Made by a program: the position numbers and the translations under genes. A DNA stretch of 64,000 nt from contig NZ_OY782757.1 of the NCBI RefSeq assembly GCF_963678185.1, positions 1,623,001 through 1,687,000 of the forward strand, given 5' to 3'. Each line of letters begins with the position of its first letter. Position 1 is the stretch's first letter. The notes beneath the pieces were generated by a model. That model did no database searches and was not told where the DNA came from. It worked only from the letters and a program-made list of their open reading frames with translations. This stretch comes from an uncultured Tolumonas sp. (GTDB taxonomy: Bacteria; Pseudomonadota; Gammaproteobacteria; Enterobacterales; Aeromonadaceae). Shown here one piece after another: positions 33,750-45,760 of the stretch.

Positions 33750-36119
33750 ATGGTGTTTCGCATCAACGCTATTACTGCGGCACTTTTTTCTGTTTCTGCC
33801 GGATTTGCATTCGTACCGCATCCAAGTCAGGCGGCAGGTAATAGTGTTAATGTACCGCTGAATCTCCGCGCCGGCGTTTTCGATGAACGTTGCTACAGCG
33901 ATGTTCCGCCTGCAACGACAACAGAATATAGCCGAACCACGCCGGTTGAAGTCTCTGCTGATCAATTAAATGCAACACAGAATGGCAAAGCAATCTATCA
34001 AGGTGGCGTGCAGGTCAATCAAGGCAATAAATATTTCAGTTCCGATTATACCGAGCTGGATCAAGTCAGCCGCCAAGTCATGGCACATGGCAATATCTTC
34101 TATCGCGACGGCCAGGTAACGCTGAAAAGTCCAGATCAGCTGACGACGAATTTAAATACTAAAGAATCACAGATTGATAATGCTACCTATCAACTGCACG
34201 GCTCCCCTGCGCGCGGTGAAGCAGAAAACATCCATCTGGATAATCAGAAAAAAGAACTGACGCTGAATAAAGCACGTTTTACGACTTGTCCAGTCGGGCA
34301 GGAAAGCTGGTGGCTGAGTGCCAGCGAAGTGAACGTCAATCAAGAAGAAGTATTCGGCGAAGCCTGGAATGCTACGCTGTGGTTAAAAAGCGTACCGGTG
34401 TTTTATACCCCCTACATTACCTTTCCGGTCAAAGACCAACGTAAATCAGGCCTGCTATATCCAACATTTACGAATAGTTCCAGTAATGGCTTTGACGTCA
34501 GTACCCCTTATTATTGGAACATTGCGCCGAATTACGACATGACGCTGACACCTCGTGTGATGTCAAACCGCGGCACCATGGAACAGATCGAATACCGCTA
34601 TATGCCAGAACCCGGGCAAAGCGGTACGATTTATACCGAATACATGGCTAATGATCGAAAAGTTAGTAGCGACGAGTTAAATCCACGCTGGTTGGCGAAT
34701 ATCCGACATGGTTCCAGTTTTCAAAATGGTGATCTCCGCTGGAATCTGGATTACAGCCGTGTTGATGCTAATGACTACAACTATTTCAACGAATTACATC
34801 CACCTGTTGGGCGAATAGTTGATAACCAGTTAATGCAATCAACATCTATTGGTTACTATCAAAAGGATTGGAATCTAAAAACCGAAGTGCGGGATTATCA
34901 GATTCTGTTGCCTAATACGCCGGCACCGCATCAGTTGTTACCACAAGTGAGTTACAACCAGTATTACACTGCCGATAAATACAGTTTTAGTTTTAATTCT
35001 GAAGCCTCTAATTTCGGAAATAACTCGGAACAGTATAAAGCCTACACCGGGCAACGTCTGCATGCAGAGCCCACGGTTTCAGTGCCGCTATTACAAGCGC
35101 CAGGTTATTCACTGGAAGCAGAAGGCAAATTGATGGCCACGTATTATCAGCAGGATATTCCTGATGATATGTCATCGTATTACAGCAATACCTTAGGCCT
35201 GAATAACCTAGCATCGAGTGTCAACCGGACATTACCGGAAGCTCGTGTACATGGTGGTATGAGTTTCGATCGTAAGACGTCCTATAACGATCAACCGTTC
35301 ACCCAGACATTAGAGCCGGAAGTTCAGTATTTATACATTCCGTATAAAAACCAAAATAATATTGGTTTGTATGACACAACCAACATGCAATCCGATTATT
35401 ATAATCTGTTCAGTGATCGCCGCTTTGCTGGTTTAGATCGGATCAGCGATGCCAACCGGGTTAGTTACGGTGCGACAACTCGTCTGTTTGATAGTGAAAA
35501 CACCGAACGTCTGCGTTTCACATTGGGTCAGTCATATGATTTAGTGGCACCGCAAGTCACGTTGTTACCTAACGACGCCAAACAAACTAATTCTCGTTCG
35601 TTGTTATCGGTACGTGCTGATGCTCATCCAACTGATGACTGGTACACGCATACCGGTATGGAATACAACACACAAACCAAAAAAGTGTCGTCCGGCAATG
35701 GCGCCGTCGAATATCAGCAGCAAAAATATACCACCCAATTAAACTACCGCTTTGTCAGCAAAGAGAATTTCGTGGTTGATACCTCAGATAATCGCCGCGA
35801 TATCAGTCAAGCCGGTGCCGTAGTGAAATTGCCAATTAACCGTGACTGGCAGTTAATTGGAGCCCATTACCGCGACACTCAAACAGGTCAGAATATCGAT
35901 AATCTGTTAGGTGCTCGTTATGATTCTTGCTGCTGGGCTGTTAATTTCACCTTTGAACGGCATAATGCACCTGATAACACCACACTAACGGCTAAACCGG
36001 AAACCTCATACGGTTTACAATTCGAGTTTAAAGGATTGGGCAGTGTCGGTAATGGACCGAAATACAATCTGAATACCCGATTATTACCTTATTCCCGACC
36101 ATTTAACCTGAACGATTAA
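33750..36119 (+). CDS. lptD: LPS-assembly protein LptD
   Basis: A 789-residue outer-membrane protein that inserts lipopolysaccharide in the outer leaflet with LptE. A signal peptide ends near residue 28, a periplasmic LptA-like domain follows, then a large beta-barrel. The four cysteines of the two essential disulfides are present as Cys48, Cys180 and the Cys727-Cys728 pair. It heads lptD-surA-pdxA-rsmA-apaG-apaH; its folding needs SurA, the next gene. Confidence 0.96.
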   Translation: MVFRINAITAALFSVSAGFAFVPHPSQAAGNSVNVPLNLRAGVFDERCYSDVPPATTTEYSRTTPVEVSADQLNATQNGKAIYQGGVQVNQGNKYFSSDYTELDQVSRQVMAHGNIFYRDGQVTLKSPDQLTTNLNTKESQIDNATYQLHGSPARGEAENIHLDNQKKELTLNKARFTTCPVGQESWWLSASEVNVNQEEVFGEAWNATLWLKSVPVFYTPYITFPVKDQRKSGLLYPTFTNSSSNGFDVSTPYYWNIAPNYDMTLTPRVMSNRGTMEQIEYRYMPEPGQSGTIYTEYMANDRKVSSDELNPRWLANIRHGSSFQNGDLRWNLDYSRVDANDYNYFNELHPPVGRIVDNQLMQSTSIGYYQKDWNLKTEVRDYQILLPNTPAPHQLLPQVSYNQYYTADKYSFSFNSEASNFGNNSEQYKAYTGQRLHAEPTVSVPLLQAPGYSLEAEGKLMATYYQQDIPDDMSSYYSNTLGLNNLASSVNRTLPEARVHGGMSFDRKTSYNDQPFTQTLEPEVQYLYIPYKNQNNIGLYDTTNMQSDYYNLFSDRRFAGLDRISDANRVSYGATTRLFDSENTERLRFTLGQSYDLVAPQVTLLPNDAKQTNSRSLLSVRADAHPTDDWYTHTGMEYNTQTKKVSSGNGAVEYQQQKYTTQLNYRFVSKENFVVDTSDNRRDISQAGAVVKLPINRDWQLIGAHYRDTQTGQNIDNLLGARYDSCCWAVNFTFERHNAPDNTTLTAKPETSYGLQFEFKGLGSVGNGPKYNLNTRLLPYSRPFNLND

Positions 36120-36133
36120 GCAAGGTATCTTTC

Positions 36134-37441
36134 ATGCAGTTAAAACAACTTTCACCGAAATGGTTATTGGCTGGCGTGTTGTTCGCCCTGCCACTATGCG
36201 CTCAGGCTGTTACTCAATCACTTGATAATGTGATTGCGATTGTGAATAAAGATGTGGTGTTGCAAAGCGAGCTGGATCGACTGATACATAAAGTGCAAAC
36301 CGATGCGACCGAGCAGCACCAAAGTTTGCCGCCGTATAGTCAACTACATAAACAAGTGTTAGATCGTTTGATTGAAGACAGCCTGATCCTGCAACAAGCT
36401 GAGCGTCAAGGGTTACGGATCGGTGATACACAACTGGATCAAGCGCTGGCTTCAATTGCTGCAGAAAAAGGGCAGACCGTTGCTAGCATGCAAGCTCAGG
36501 CCGAACGCGAAGGTTTAACCCCAGCCGAGTTTCGGGAAACAGTACGTAAAGAGATGTTGATCTCAGAAGTTCGCCGTAATCAATTACGTCAGCGGATCAA
36601 CATTACTGATCAGGAAGTGAAACAACTGGCCAAGTTGATCAGCGAGCAAGGCAATAAAGGTCAACGTTTTCATATTGAACACATCTTGCTGAGTTTACCT
36701 GCCGATGCCGATCGCGCCGAACAGCAACGCGTGGCCGAAAAAGCTAAACAGCTGTTACAACAGCTGAAAAAAGGTGCTGACTTCCATCAGGTTGCTGTTG
36801 CCGAAAGCTCTGACAATAAAGCATTAGACGGTGGTGACTGGGGTTGGATGACGGTAGAAGAAATGCCGTCACTTATGGCTGAAGCGGTAAATGGCGCACA
36901 CAAAGACCAATTTATTGGTCCATTACGTTCTGGTGCTGGTTTGCATATTATCCATGTTAAAGATGTGCAAGGACAACAAGCCATTGAACTACAGGAAGCC
37001 AATGCCCGCCATATTCTGATCAAAACATCAGTCATTCTGAGCGATGAAAAAGCGGAACAAATGCTGAAAGGATTCCTGCGCGACATCCAATCCGGTAAAG
37101 CCTCTTTTGCGAAATTGGCTGAAAAATATTCTGACGACACAGGTTCTGCCACTAAAGGCGGTGAATTGGGCTGGGCTAATCCAGACATGTATGTGCCAGA
37201 ATTCCGCGATATGGTGAAAAAATTACCGATTGGCCAATTTAGCCAACCATTTAAAACCATGCACGGCTGGCATATTGTTCAGGTCGAAGGGCGTCGTAGT
37301 TTAGCCAACACACCTGAAGCATTGGAAAACCGTGCTTATCAACTGATCTACAACCGTCGTTTTGCGGAAGAAGCGCAAACCTGGATTGATGAACTGCGTG
37401 ATGAAGCGTTTATCCAGATCATGGACGGGAGCAATAACTGA
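36134..37441 (+). CDS. surA: Periplasmic chaperone/peptidyl-prolyl isomerase SurA
   Basis: A 435-residue periplasmic chaperone for outer-membrane proteins. The signal peptide ends near LCAQA, the SurA N-terminal domain begins with [14 protein letters not shown], and two parvulin domains lie at about 175-276 and 286-386. It starts 14 bases after lptD and its stop overlaps the pdxA start (TGATG). Confidence 0.96.
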   Translation: MQLKQLSPKWLLAGVLFALPLCAQAVTQSLDNVIAIVNKDVVLQSELDRLIHKVQTDATEQHQSLPPYSQLHKQVLDRLIEDSLILQQAERQGLRIGDTQLDQALASIAAEKGQTVASMQAQAEREGLTPAEFRETVRKEMLISEVRRNQLRQRINITDQEVKQLAKLISEQGNKGQRFHIEHILLSLPADADRAEQQRVAEKAKQLLQQLKKGADFHQVAVAESSDNKALDGGDWGWMTVEEMPSLMAEAVNGAHKDQFIGPLRSGAGLHIIHVKDVQGQQAIELQEANARHILIKTSVILSDEKAEQMLKGFLRDIQSGKASFAKLAEKYSDDTGSATKGGELGWANPDMYVPEFRDMVKKLPIGQFSQPFKTMHGWHIVQVEGRRSLANTPEALENRAYQLIYNRRFAEEAQTWIDELRDEAFIQIMDGSNN

Positions 37442-38430
37442 TGAATTTGATTCCCCGTATCGTCATTACACCGGGTGAACCAGCAGGTATTGGCCCAGAC
37501 TTAGTGCTGAGCTTAACCGAACAAGCTTGGCCGGTCGAACTGGTGATCGTGGCAGATCCAGCACTGTTACAACAGCGTGCGGAAACGTTAGGAAAACAGA
37601 TTAGTATTCGTCAATATAATGCGAATCAACCAGCTCAAGCGCAGCCACAAGGCATATTAACAGTTTGTCCTGTTTCTCTTTCTGTTCCGGTAACCGCCGG
37701 CCAGCTGGATAAACGTAATGGCGACTACGTGTTGGCAACCTTACAGCGGGCTGCAGATGGCTGTCTGAAGGGTGAATTTGCTGCACTGGTGACCGGCCCG
37801 GTACATAAAGGTGTCATCAATGAAGCCGGTGTGCCGTTTAGTGGGCATACTGAGTTTTTTGCAGAACAAGCCGGTGTTGAGCAGGTGGTCATGATGTTGG
37901 CCACCGAAGGCTTACGGGTTGCTCTGGCGACAACACACCTGCCGTTGCGTGATGTTGCCGATGCCATCACGAAGGCAAGCTTAACGCGAACCATTGAGAT
38001 ACTGCAGCATGATTTGCAGACACAATTTGGTATCGCTACACCGCACATTCTGGTCTGTGGTCTCAACCCGCATGCGGGTGAAGGCGGCCATATGGGGCGT
38101 GAAGAGATCGATGTCATTGAGCCGGTTTTGGCAACATTACGAAACCAAGGGTATTCACTGGAAGGTCCACTTCCAGCTGATACCTTATTTCAAGATAAAT
38201 ATCTGCAACGCGCCGATGCTGTATTAGCCATGTATCACGATCAAGGCTTACCGGTACTCAAATACAAAGGATTTGGCCGTGCCGTCAATATCACACTAGG
38301 GTTACCGTTTATTCGTACCTCAGTCGATCACGGCACCGCTCTCGAATTAGCTGGCAGTGGTAAAAGCCATAATGGCAGCCTGCTAACCGCATTACATCAA
38401 GCGATTTCAATGGTATCTCATAAACAATGA
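37441..38430 (+). CDS. pdxA: 4-hydroxythreonine-4-phosphate dehydrogenase
   Basis: A 329-residue enzyme of pyridoxal-phosphate synthesis that oxidises 4-phosphohydroxy-L-threonine with NAD. Metal-binding histidines lie in [10 protein letters not shown] and [12 protein letters not shown]. The start overlaps the surA stop by one base, and the stop overlaps rsmA by four. Confidence 0.95.
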   Translation: MNLIPRIVITPGEPAGIGPDLVLSLTEQAWPVELVIVADPALLQQRAETLGKQISIRQYNANQPAQAQPQGILTVCPVSLSVPVTAGQLDKRNGDYVLATLQRAADGCLKGEFAALVTGPVHKGVINEAGVPFSGHTEFFAEQAGVEQVVMMLATEGLRVALATTHLPLRDVADAITKASLTRTIEILQHDLQTQFGIATPHILVCGLNPHAGEGGHMGREEIDVIEPVLATLRNQGYSLEGPLPADTLFQDKYLQRADAVLAMYHDQGLPVLKYKGFGRAVNITLGLPFIRTSVDHGTALELAGSGKSHNGSLLTALHQAISMVSHKQ

Positions 38431-39233
38431 TTAACGACAATGTTCACCTCGGTCACCGCGCACGTAAACGTTTTGGCCAAAACTTCTTGCATGATCAATA
38501 CACGATTGATGCGATTGTCTCAGCAATTGCACCACGTCAAGATGACGTTTTAGTTGAGATTGGTCCCGGTCTTGGCGCGTTAACTGAACCTGTTAGTGAT
38601 CAGGTTGATAAAATGCATGTCGTTGAACTCGACCGTGACCTAGCCGCCCGTTTGCGCGAACACCCACGTCTGAAAGATAAATTAGTCGTGCATGAAGCTG
38701 ATGCCATGAAGTTTGATTTCGACGAACTGGCACAACCCGGTCGTCCATTGCGTATTTTTGGTAATTTGCCTTACAACATTTCAACACCGCTGATTTTCCA
38801 TCTGCTGGAAAAAACACAGCACATTACCGACATGTATTTCATGCTGCAAAAAGAGGTAGTGGAGCGTTTGGCCGCGGGTCCGAATAGTAAAGACTATGGT
38901 CGTCTGACCGTCATGACCCAATACTACTGCCAGGTGTCACCGGTGTTGGAAGTAGGTCCACACGCATTTAAACCAGCACCGAAAGTCAACTCAGCGGTGG
39001 TACGTCTCGCCCCATGGGCAAAACGCCCGTATGAAGCGCTGGATGTTGCTGATCTACAACGCGTATGTCAGGAAGGTTTTGGTCAACGCCGTAAAACCAT
39101 CCGTAACAGCTTTCGTAGTTTTATCACGGCAGAACAGTTGGAAGAGATCAACATTGATCCAAACCTGCGACCAGAAAACTTGACGTTAGCGCAATTTGTC
39201 AGTATTGCTAACTGGCTGACAACTCATCGCTAA
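38427..39233 (+). CDS. rsmA: 16S rRNA dimethyladenosine transferase
   Basis: A 268-residue KsgA-type methyltransferase that dimethylates two adjacent adenines near the 3' end of 16S rRNA. The SAM site is [10 protein letters not shown] and motif IV is [10 protein letters not shown]. It overlaps pdxA by four bases in the standard gammaproteobacterial order. Confidence 0.96.
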   Translation: MINDNVHLGHRARKRFGQNFLHDQYTIDAIVSAIAPRQDDVLVEIGPGLGALTEPVSDQVDKMHVVELDRDLAARLREHPRLKDKLVVHEADAMKFDFDELAQPGRPLRIFGNLPYNISTPLIFHLLEKTQHITDMYFMLQKEVVERLAAGPNSKDYGRLTVMTQYYCQVSPVLEVGPHAFKPAPKVNSAVVRLAPWAKRPYEALDVADLQRVCQEGFGQRRKTIRNSFRSFITAEQLEEINIDPNLRPENLTLAQFVSIANWLTTHR

Positions 39234-39242
39234 GGATGCATT

Positions 39243-39614
39243 ATGCCGGGCATACAAATCACTCCGCGTCCCTTTTATCTTGCTGAACAATCAGATCCAG
39301 ATGATGCGCTGTATGCCTTTGGTTATGAAATTACTATTCATAACCAATCAGGTGAAGATGTGCAGTTGATGGACCGGCACTGGTTGATCAATGATGCCAA
39401 TGGTCAGCAGACAGAAGTGCAAGGACAAGGCGTCGTCGGGCAACAACCGATCATCGCTGCAGACCAGTCTTATACCTATCAGAGCAACATACAGCTAAAA
39501 ACGCCTTTTGGCTGTATGCGTGGTAGCTATACCTTTCAAAGCAAAAACAACGAGCAGCTGTTTGAAGTGAGTATTCCGCCTTTTGCACTGGCAATTCCTC
39601 ATCTCATCAACTGA
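39243..39614 (+). CDS. apaG: ApaG protein
   Basis: A 123-residue beta-sandwich (FN3-like) protein. AFGYEITIHNQSGEDVQL and GVVGQQPII match the ApaG family. Its biochemical role is unsettled; it is almost always encoded between rsmA and apaH, as here. Confidence 0.93.
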   Translation: MPGIQITPRPFYLAEQSDPDDALYAFGYEITIHNQSGEDVQLMDRHWLINDANGQQTEVQGQGVVGQQPIIAADQSYTYQSNIQLKTPFGCMRGSYTFQSKNNEQLFEVSIPPFALAIPHLIN

Positions 39615-39675
39615 ATCATGTGTTATCCCATTGCAATGGGATAACTTCTTAACCTGCTAAGTAGAGTGTTGAAGT

Positions 39676-40503
39676 ATGGCAACCTATTTTGTTGGCGACG
39701 TCCAGGGATGTTACGCTGAATTACAGCAATTGCTGGATCTGGCACAATTTAATGCCCAGCAGGATGAATTGTGGTTGACTGGCGATCTAGTCGCTCGCGG
39801 GCCACAATCACTCGACGTATTGCGTTTTGTGTACAGCTTAGGCGATCGTGCCACAACGGTATTAGGCAATCATGATTTGAACTTGCTGGCGGTCGCCGCC
39901 GGACATGCGTTACCAAAGAAAAAAGATAAAACGGAAAATATCCTCACGGCACCCGATCGGCATGAATTAATACATTGGCTGCAAAACCGCCCGATCATGG
40001 CGGAACACCCGACTTTACCTGTAATGATGACGCACGCTGGCTTATCCCCGCAATGGGATTTAGCAACTGCTCGGCATTGTGCGCGTGAAATTGAAACATT
40101 GTTACGCAGCGACCAAGGTACTTGGTTGCTTGGCCATATGTATGGTGAAGAACCGTCGCACTGGGACCCTCGCTTAACTGGTTTGCCTCGCTGGCGTTAC
40201 ATCATCAATAGCTTTACCCGCATGCGCTTTTGTCGCAATGACGGTAGTTTAGAGTTTAAATGCAAAGAATCGCCTGCCGATAAACCCGCCCAGCTGGCAC
40301 CCTGGTTTGAGGTACGACAAGCTGACGCTGATGAACCACATTTGGTGTTTGGACACTGGGCAGCGTTGATGGGGAAATGCCCATTACCGAAGATCAAAGC
40401 GTTGGATACAGGCTGTGTCTGGGGTAACCAATTGACATTATGGCGTTGGGAAGATAATGCCATGTTTAGTCTGAACTGCCCGGTTTACTCCAGCGGTGAA
40501 TAA
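39676..40503 (+). CDS. apaH: Symmetrical diadenosine tetraphosphatase
   Basis: A 275-residue metallophosphatase that splits Ap4A to two ADP and also removes Np4 caps from RNA. The motifs GDVQGCY, GDLVARGP and GNHD bind the two metals. It ends the lptD operon; a strong terminator follows at once. Confidence 0.95.
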   Translation: MATYFVGDVQGCYAELQQLLDLAQFNAQQDELWLTGDLVARGPQSLDVLRFVYSLGDRATTVLGNHDLNLLAVAAGHALPKKKDKTENILTAPDRHELIHWLQNRPIMAEHPTLPVMMTHAGLSPQWDLATARHCAREIETLLRSDQGTWLLGHMYGEEPSHWDPRLTGLPRWRYIINSFTRMRFCRNDGSLEFKCKESPADKPAQLAPWFEVRQADADEPHLVFGHWAALMGKCPLPKIKALDTGCVWGNQLTLWRWEDNAMFSLNCPVYSSGE

Positions 40504-40504
40504 A

Positions 40505-40534
40505 AGAAGACCCGGCAATCCGGGTCTTCTTTTT
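40505..40534 (+). terminator. Terminator after apaH
   Basis: An 11-bp perfect stem AGAAGACCCGG / CCGGGTCTTCT with a 4-base loop precedes a T-run. It also lies just past the convergent folA stop and may serve both strands. Confidence 0.93.
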
Positions 40535-40553
40535 ATGTATTGTATTGTTTTGT

Positions 40554-41045
40554 TTAAATACAGCGTTCTAATGTTTCAAATCGATAGTGATAAGGGTTTT
40601 TCTCATCAGGTTCGTGCAACTCTTCTGCCTGCAGCTGCCACTGATATTGTGAATAATCAGGAAACCAAGTATCAGCATCCGGCACTAACAACTCGATATG
40701 CGTCAGATATAAGCGTTGTGCCAACGGCAAGGCTTCCCGATATAACTGGCCACCACCGATTATCATTACTTCTGTCGCATCCTGCACCAATGCCAGCGCA
40801 GCATCCAGACTTGAGGCACTTTCAACACCTTCGGCACACCAATCAAGATTACGGCTGATCACCACATTGCGGCGCCCCGGTAATGGTCGCCCAATCGACT
40901 CAAAGGTCTTGCGTCCCATAATCACCGGTTTACCCAAAGTCACACTTTTGAAATGGCACAAATCAGCCGGTAAATGCCAAGGCATCTGATTACCTCGACC
41001 AATAACGCGATTTTCTGCCATCGCCACAATTAAAGAAATCAACAT
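40554..41045 (-). CDS. folA: Dihydrofolate reductase
   Basis: A 163-residue type I dihydrofolate reductase. MLISLIVAMAENRVIG begins the fold, MPWHLPADL holds the Met20-loop equivalent and active-site Asp, and the NADPH region is RKTFESIGRPLPGR. I start at 41045, where the E. coli protein starts; the longer ORF reads through the upstream yjjB end. No clear ribosome site is visible. Confidence 0.94.
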   Translation of the reverse strand: MLISLIVAMAENRVIGRGNQMPWHLPADLCHFKSVTLGKPVIMGRKTFESIGRPLPGRRNVVISRNLDWCAEGVESASSLDAALALVQDATEVMIIGGGQLYREALPLAQRLYLTHIELLVPDADTWFPDYSQYQWQLQAEELHEPDEKNPYHYRFETLERCI

Positions 41046-41049
41046 AGCG

Positions 41050-41514
41050 TTATACAATCGGCCTGTTTCGATAAATAAATAAAGAGGGTACTGCCAACCC
41101 AAAACAAAGGGCAAACAAGATAAACAATGTTTTCAAACCATTCTCAATACTGGCTTGTAATAACTTCTCTGTCACACCACCACTATTCATGCTCAACACG
41201 GCAATAATGGTATTAAATGCAAATTTACCGGGGATCATAGGAATAATGCTCGCGACGGTAAAAACAGGGCGTGGTGCTACCAAGCGGCGGGAAACATACA
41301 CAAAAATTAAGCCAATCAGTGTGGTGGTAATAAAGGTCGCCCACTCAATTGGTATGCCAAAATGAATTTGCAACATACGCAAGCTATGTGCAAAAGCCCC
41401 GCCAGCAGCACAATACTTGAGCATCCGAGGGGGAACTGCAAAAATCATCGCAAAACCAACGGCTGGAATCGCGGACCAAAATGCATCAAATATGATTGCC
41501 CGTAACAATTCCAT
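41050..41514 (-). CDS. yjjB: YjjB, small subunit of a ThrE-type exporter
   Basis: A membrane protein of about 154 residues with four to five helices. IPAVGFAMIFAVP and VFTVASIIPMIPG match E. coli YjjB. With YjjP it forms a split ThrE-like exporter linked to succinate efflux in E. coli. The ATG at 41514 shares bases with the yjjP stop (TAATG); starts at 41526 or 41532 would add four or six residues and cannot be excluded. Confidence 0.85.
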   Translation of the reverse strand: MELLRAIIFDAFWSAIPAVGFAMIFAVPPRMLKYCAAGGAFAHSLRMLQIHFGIPIEWATFITTTLIGLIFVYVSRRLVAPRPVFTVASIIPMIPGKFAFNTIIAVLSMNSGGVTEKLLQASIENGLKTLFILFALCFGLAVPSLFIYRNRPIV

Positions 41515-42308
41515 TATGGATTCCATCCCCATACGCCAGTTAATTTCATTGCCAGAACAATTCCAGCAGTAGCACTTAATGTCAGTAATGTAGCGGTGCC
41601 CCAACGCGCAAGCCCCATGTTAAAATAACCTTTAACCATATCAAATAAGGCATTTACTAACGGGAAGCCTGGCACCAGCAACAATACGCAGGCCGCCATC
41701 GCCAAATACGGTTGTTCACCCCATTGGTACACGGTTGCCATGCTGGCGATTGAAGTCGCAATAAATGCCGTCGTAGCGAAATTAATTAATGGGCTAAAAT
41801 GACGATGTGCAATTTCCTGACGGACGAACATCCCCACAGCCGATGCCACGCAGGTGGTAAAAAATACCGGCCAGTCGCCACCAAATAACAAACTAAATGC
41901 GCCGCATGACAAACCAATCATACACACCACTAACCAGCGGTTATAACGGAATGGTTTAATCTCGGTTAAATGTTTATCAACATCATCAGCCGTCGTCAGC
42001 AAACGTTTTTCACACAGAATACAGATCCGCTGGATAGCACACAGCACATGCATGTTAATACCCAACTCATGTATACGCCGTGTCGTAGTAATACAAGAAC
42101 CATGATTTAGTGTTGTTAAAACAACAGCACTAGGGGAAATCGCCATTTCAACACTTTCAACACCCAATGCAGCACCAACACGGCATGTCGTTTGTTCAAT
42201 CAAACGGCTTTCGGCACCACATTGCGCCAGCATTTGTGCCGTTCTCACCAGAACCCGGGTTATCTTGGTTTGTTCTTCCCGGGACAACAGCACTCCTTGC
42301 TCCTGCAT
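41514..42308 (-). CDS. yjjP: YjjP, large subunit of a ThrE-type exporter
   Basis: A 264-residue DUF1212 protein. A cytoplasmic N-terminal domain (AQMLAQCGAESRLIEQTT) is followed by five predicted helices, including LLVPGFPLVNALFDMVKG. It works with YjjB as a dicarboxylate or amino-acid exporter; substrate choice is inferred from E. coli. The pair is translationally coupled. Confidence 0.88.
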   Translation of the reverse strand: MQEQGVLLSREEQTKITRVLVRTAQMLAQCGAESRLIEQTTCRVGAALGVESVEMAISPSAVVLTTLNHGSCITTTRRIHELGINMHVLCAIQRICILCEKRLLTTADDVDKHLTEIKPFRYNRWLVVCMIGLSCGAFSLLFGGDWPVFFTTCVASAVGMFVRQEIAHRHFSPLINFATTAFIATSIASMATVYQWGEQPYLAMAACVLLLVPGFPLVNALFDMVKGYFNMGLARWGTATLLTLSATAGIVLAMKLTGVWGWNP

Positions 42309-42394
42309 ACCCTGATTCCTGCCTTTTATATTGCATAGTTAAATATAGACAGCGCTAGTTATATCATTTTCTTATATCGCCACGAATCAGTTTT

Positions 42395-43471
42395 TTACGC
42401 ATGCTCAAGGTCAGTCACCATAGTAATGCGCCGGATCAAACTATTGATATGCTCCATCTGGATGCCCGCCTGATAAACCAGCCAAGCATACCCATTCGCA
42501 TTAAGGGAAAAACTGTTTTGTTCAGTTAAAGTCGCTTGGATTTCTTTTTTATAACTAACCAACAACTCCTGTCGTGACGGCGGTAGCAAATCACTATGTC
42601 CGGCACAAAATTGAGATAACGCCTGTAGATCCAAACCCAATTCGCGCCCGGCAAAACCCAACGAAAACAGATCTTGGATAACTAATGCACTACGGCTACT
42701 TTCCCAGCGAGTTTGAGCTAACAATTCCAGCAGCAATAAACAACGGCTTTGTGCTGCCACTAATTCTTCTAAGACATCACTGTGATGGCGTAATACCTTC
42801 GATTCCAGCACCACTGATTTATGTAACGCTTTTTGCCGCTGAATGGCTCGTTCAACACTTTTCAACATTGCTCGGGTAGCTAATGGTTTTACCACATTGG
42901 GCGAAAGGTGCGCTTGCCAGATCTTGCCCATCCGTTTTAATGATTCAGCTAACTGCCAACGCCATTCATTTCTCGCCCGTAACGGTAACACTATCAATGA
43001 CACTAACAAGGCAATGACACAACCCAGCAAAATAGTGCCTGTACGCCATAACGCTTCTTCGAACGATTGGCTACCGCCATCTAGCACCATGATCAGGGTA
43101 AAACCCGCCACCAGATAGGCGTAGCCCATTTTACTGGTTGCCCGATACGCGGTGGCCGCAATTCCCAACATGGTTAAAATAGCAATCAGCCACGTGTTAC
43201 TGGTCAGCAACAAAATAGCAATCGCGTAACAAGCACCTAAAACGGTTCCAATAATACGTTGAATGGATTTCTCTAACGCCCCTCCGACCTGAGGTAACGT
43301 CAGCATAATGATCACGATGGTGACGGAGGTCCACGCAAAATGAGGCACGGGAAAAGCTGCATTGATCAGGTGGGCAATTAACAGGGCCAGACAAATTTTA
43401 ATGACATGAATAATACGAATGTGACGATAAATAAATATCTCAAAGGGTGATGCACTGGCAAATATAGACAC
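42395..43471 (-). CDS. FUSC-family inner-membrane protein (YeeA-like)
   Basis: A 358-residue protein with about six N-terminal helices and a long cytoplasmic helical domain, the half-size layout of FUSC/ArAE transporters such as E. coli YeeA (352). IIHVIKICLALLIAHLI and SIQRIIGTVLGACYAI are typical. The family exports aromatic or phenolic acids; the substrate here is unknown. It is separated from the upstream obgE by a terminator. Confidence 0.82.
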   Translation of the reverse strand: MSIFASASPFEIFIYRHIRIIHVIKICLALLIAHLINAAFPVPHFAWTSVTIVIIMLTLPQVGGALEKSIQRIIGTVLGACYAIAILLLTSNTWLIAILTMLGIAATAYRATSKMGYAYLVAGFTLIMVLDGGSQSFEEALWRTGTILLGCVIALLVSLIVLPLRARNEWRWQLAESLKRMGKIWQAHLSPNVVKPLATRAMLKSVERAIQRQKALHKSVVLESKVLRHHSDVLEELVAAQSRCLLLLELLAQTRWESSRSALVIQDLFSLGFAGRELGLDLQALSQFCAGHSDLLPPSRQELLVSYKKEIQATLTEQNSFSLNANGYAWLVYQAGIQMEHINSLIRRITMVTDLEHA

Positions 43472-43484
43472 TGACTACCTCAAA

Positions 43485-43512
43485 ACAAAAATCCCTCACA
43501 ATGTGAGGGATT
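43485..43512 (-). terminator. Terminator after obgE
   Basis: On the minus strand an 8-bp stem TCCCTCAC / GTGAGGGA with a 3-base loop precedes ATTTTTG, directly after the obgE stop. Confidence 0.88.
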
Positions 43513-43516
43513 ATTA

Positions 43517-44758
<1,242 letters not shown>

Positions 44759-44875
44759 TTACAGCTATTCCCTTGAGAACAAACCCTACCCCATAATGAT
44801 ATTCACAGAGAACAGACAGAGGTCAGGCTTGCGCAGAAATCGATATTACGCTGTGTTTAAATGCCGCAAATAACA

Positions 44876-44900
44876 AAGCCCCGCCATTACGGCAGGGCTT
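44876..44900 (-). terminator. Hairpin after rpmA
   Basis: AAGCCCcGCC / GGCaGGGCTT with a 5-base loop lies 20 bases beyond the rpmA stop; on the minus strand a T-rich TTTGTTATTT follows. obgE, 184 bases further on, may still be reached by read-through. Confidence 0.75.
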
Positions 44901-44919
44901 GTGTCTTACAACGCAAAAA

Positions 44920-45177
44920 TTACTCAGCTACGATGCTGACATATTTACGGTTGTTAGGACCTTTAATTTCAAACTTGATAGTACCAGTAGCAGTTGCGAA
45001 CAGAGTGTGGTCTTTACCACAACCTACGTTCACACCAGCATGGAACTTGGTGCCACGTTGACGAACGATGATGCTACCTGCCAGTACGCTTTCACCACCG
45101 AAACGTTTAACACCCAGGCGTTTGCTTTCAGAGTCACGGCCGTTGCGCGAGGAACCGCCAGCTTTCTTATGTGCCAT
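44920..45177 (-). CDS. rpmA: 50S ribosomal protein L27
   Basis: An 85-residue L27, starting [16 protein letters not shown] with the tail that reaches the peptidyl-transferase centre. AGGAGAG precedes the ATG. Co-transcribed with rplU 17 bases upstream. Confidence 0.98.
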   Translation of the reverse strand: MAHKKAGGSSRNGRDSESKRLGVKRFGGESVLAGSIIVRQRGTKFHAGVNVGCGKDHTLFATATGTIKFEIKGPNNRKYVSIVAE

Positions 45178-45194
45178 TTAAAAACTCTCCTGAA

Positions 45195-45506
45195 TTACGC
45201 GTTGATAGCAGTGATTTTCACTTCAGTGAACCACTGACGATGGCCAGCTTGTTTACGATGATGCTTACGACGACGGAATTTCACGATGTGAACTTTATCA
45301 CCGCGACCGTGCGCAACAACTTCAGCAACAACTTTGCCGCCAGCTACATAAGGTGCGCCAACTTTAACGTCGTCGCCATTAGTAACCATCAACACTTTAT
45401 CAAATTCAACGGCCGCACCAGTTGCAGCTTCCAGTTTTTCCAGGCGCAAAACCTGACCTTCAGCTACACGATGCTGTTTTCCACCACTTAGGATAACCGC
45501 GTACAT
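45195..45506 (-). CDS. rplU: 50S ribosomal protein L21
   Basis: A 103-residue L21. [17 protein letters not shown] starts the protein and [11 protein letters not shown] is near the end. The ATG at 45506 has GGAG eight bases ahead; the longer reading is not supported. It is divergent from ispB. Confidence 0.98.
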   Translation of the reverse strand: MYAVILSGGKQHRVAEGQVLRLEKLEAATGAAVEFDKVLMVTNGDDVKVGAPYVAGGKVVAEVVAHGRGDKVHIVKFRRRKHHRKQAGHRQWFTEVKITAINA

Positions 45507-45760
45507 GTTTAAAACTCCGAATTCGGCATAACGGCGTATTCTGTTTTTCTTAAAACGCCGATGCACTTAAACCTAATGACAATGGCCGCGGATTTTACGC
45601 AAGTTGCACCCATTACGCAATAAGCAAATCACTATCTTGTGTAATTTCGCGTCATACCGCGGATGAATAGAGCCCAAAGACTGCACTTGAGATTTGTTTC
45701 ATGTAGAATTAACGACAATCTTTAGCCTGCACGCTAGCCCGAGAGCATTTTAGAACGCCC